Source: Sphingobacterium sp. UBA1575
Lineage (GTDB): Bacteria > Bacteroidota > Bacteroidia > Sphingobacteriales > Sphingobacteriaceae
Length of the DNA: 6,888 nt
Direction of reading: 5' to 3'
Assembly: GCA_002322865.1 (NCBI GenBank)
Contig: DCOH01000005.1
Span: 35,965 to 42,852 of the forward strand
This document shows positions 6,785 through 6,888 of the stretch, piece after piece; within the stretch, counting starts at the first letter, position 1, and every line of letters begins with the position of its first letter. A program made the translations under genes and the position numbers. Below the pieces are notes generated by a model. That model made no database searches, had not been told where the DNA came from, and saw nothing but the letters and a program-made list of their open reading frames with translations.

Positions 6785-6888
6785 CGTCATTGCATCCTTC
6801 TTCGCGTCATTGCGAGACCATCGTCATTGCGAGGAACGAAGCAATCTTCTCCGTCATCGCGAGACCACCGTCATTGCGAGGCACGAAG
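6785..6888. repeat. REP-like tandem array of CGTCATTGCGAG units, running off the right edge
   Basis: Five units begin with CGTCATTGC or CGTCATCGC at 6785, 6805, 6822, 6852 and 6869. Spacings of 20, 17, 30 and 17 show a composite 47-base period: a short unit ending GAGACCAT or GAGACCAC, then a long unit continuing GAGGAACGAAGCAATC. The first unit looks like a long unit that has lost about 13 internal bases. Within the long unit, ATTGC (6826-6830) and GCAAT (6841-6845) can pair around a 10-base loop. From memory this matches a dispersed repeat found between genes in many bacterial genomes. It starts directly after the stop codon of the tandem DUF1080 gene, and no other terminator is visible there, so it may define that transcript's 3' end. 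The right boundary is not seen. Confidence 0.85.

Noticed and set aside
6785..6888. Possible CRISPR array
   Set aside because: Units are separated by no unique spacers of constant length; the repeats join directly with 17- and 30-base periods, and no cas gene is present.

Overview
The window looks like Bacteroidota chromosome, most probably Sphingobacteriaceae (Sphingobacterium- or Pedobacter-like). This rests on AT-rich spacers, no Shine-Dalgarno sequences ahead of starts, a TAnnTTTG-type promoter box, several lipoprotein signals, and a Tat-exported Gfo/Idh/MocA protein next to DUF1080 proteins. The assignment is made from sequence style and recall, without a database search.

Layout. Positions 1-263 are non-coding, with a probable leftward promoter and a small palindrome at the very edge. 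Positions 264-1484 hold a rightward pair: an unrecognised lipoprotein and, 18 bases later, a small stand-alone Smr-domain protein. They converge on a leftward gene (1525-2661) for an exported Yellow/major-royal-jelly-type beta-propeller protein. A strong hairpin terminator (2737-2765) separates that gene from a leftward two-gene unit: a Tat-exported Gfo/Idh/MocA dehydrogenase (3849-5264) followed by a DUF1080 lipoprotein (2833-3828). A 113-base divergent intergenic region (5265-5377) carries three copies of a 14-base motif, two direct and one inverted. A rightward gene (5378-6784) follows, encoding an exported protein with two fused DUF1080 domains. The last 104 bases are a tandem array of REP-like CGTCATTGCGAG repeats that starts at the base after the stop codon.

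How the genes may work together. DUF1080 is the family called 3-keto-disaccharide hydrolase, and Gfo/Idh/MocA dehydrogenases can oxidise the C3 hydroxyl of glycosides. Paired, they suggest an oxidise-then-eliminate route: the exported dehydrogenase makes a 3-keto-glycoside, and DUF1080 domains then split the glycosidic bond and hydrate the product. From memory, such routes have been described in gut Bacteroides. Three DUF1080 domains of at least two visible subtypes, two of them in one polypeptide, divide around one shared regulatory region. The substrate is not visible from sequence, and no transporter, regulator or sugar isomerase lies in the window. The beta-propeller gene is adjacent but has its own transcript boundary, so a shared role is speculative.
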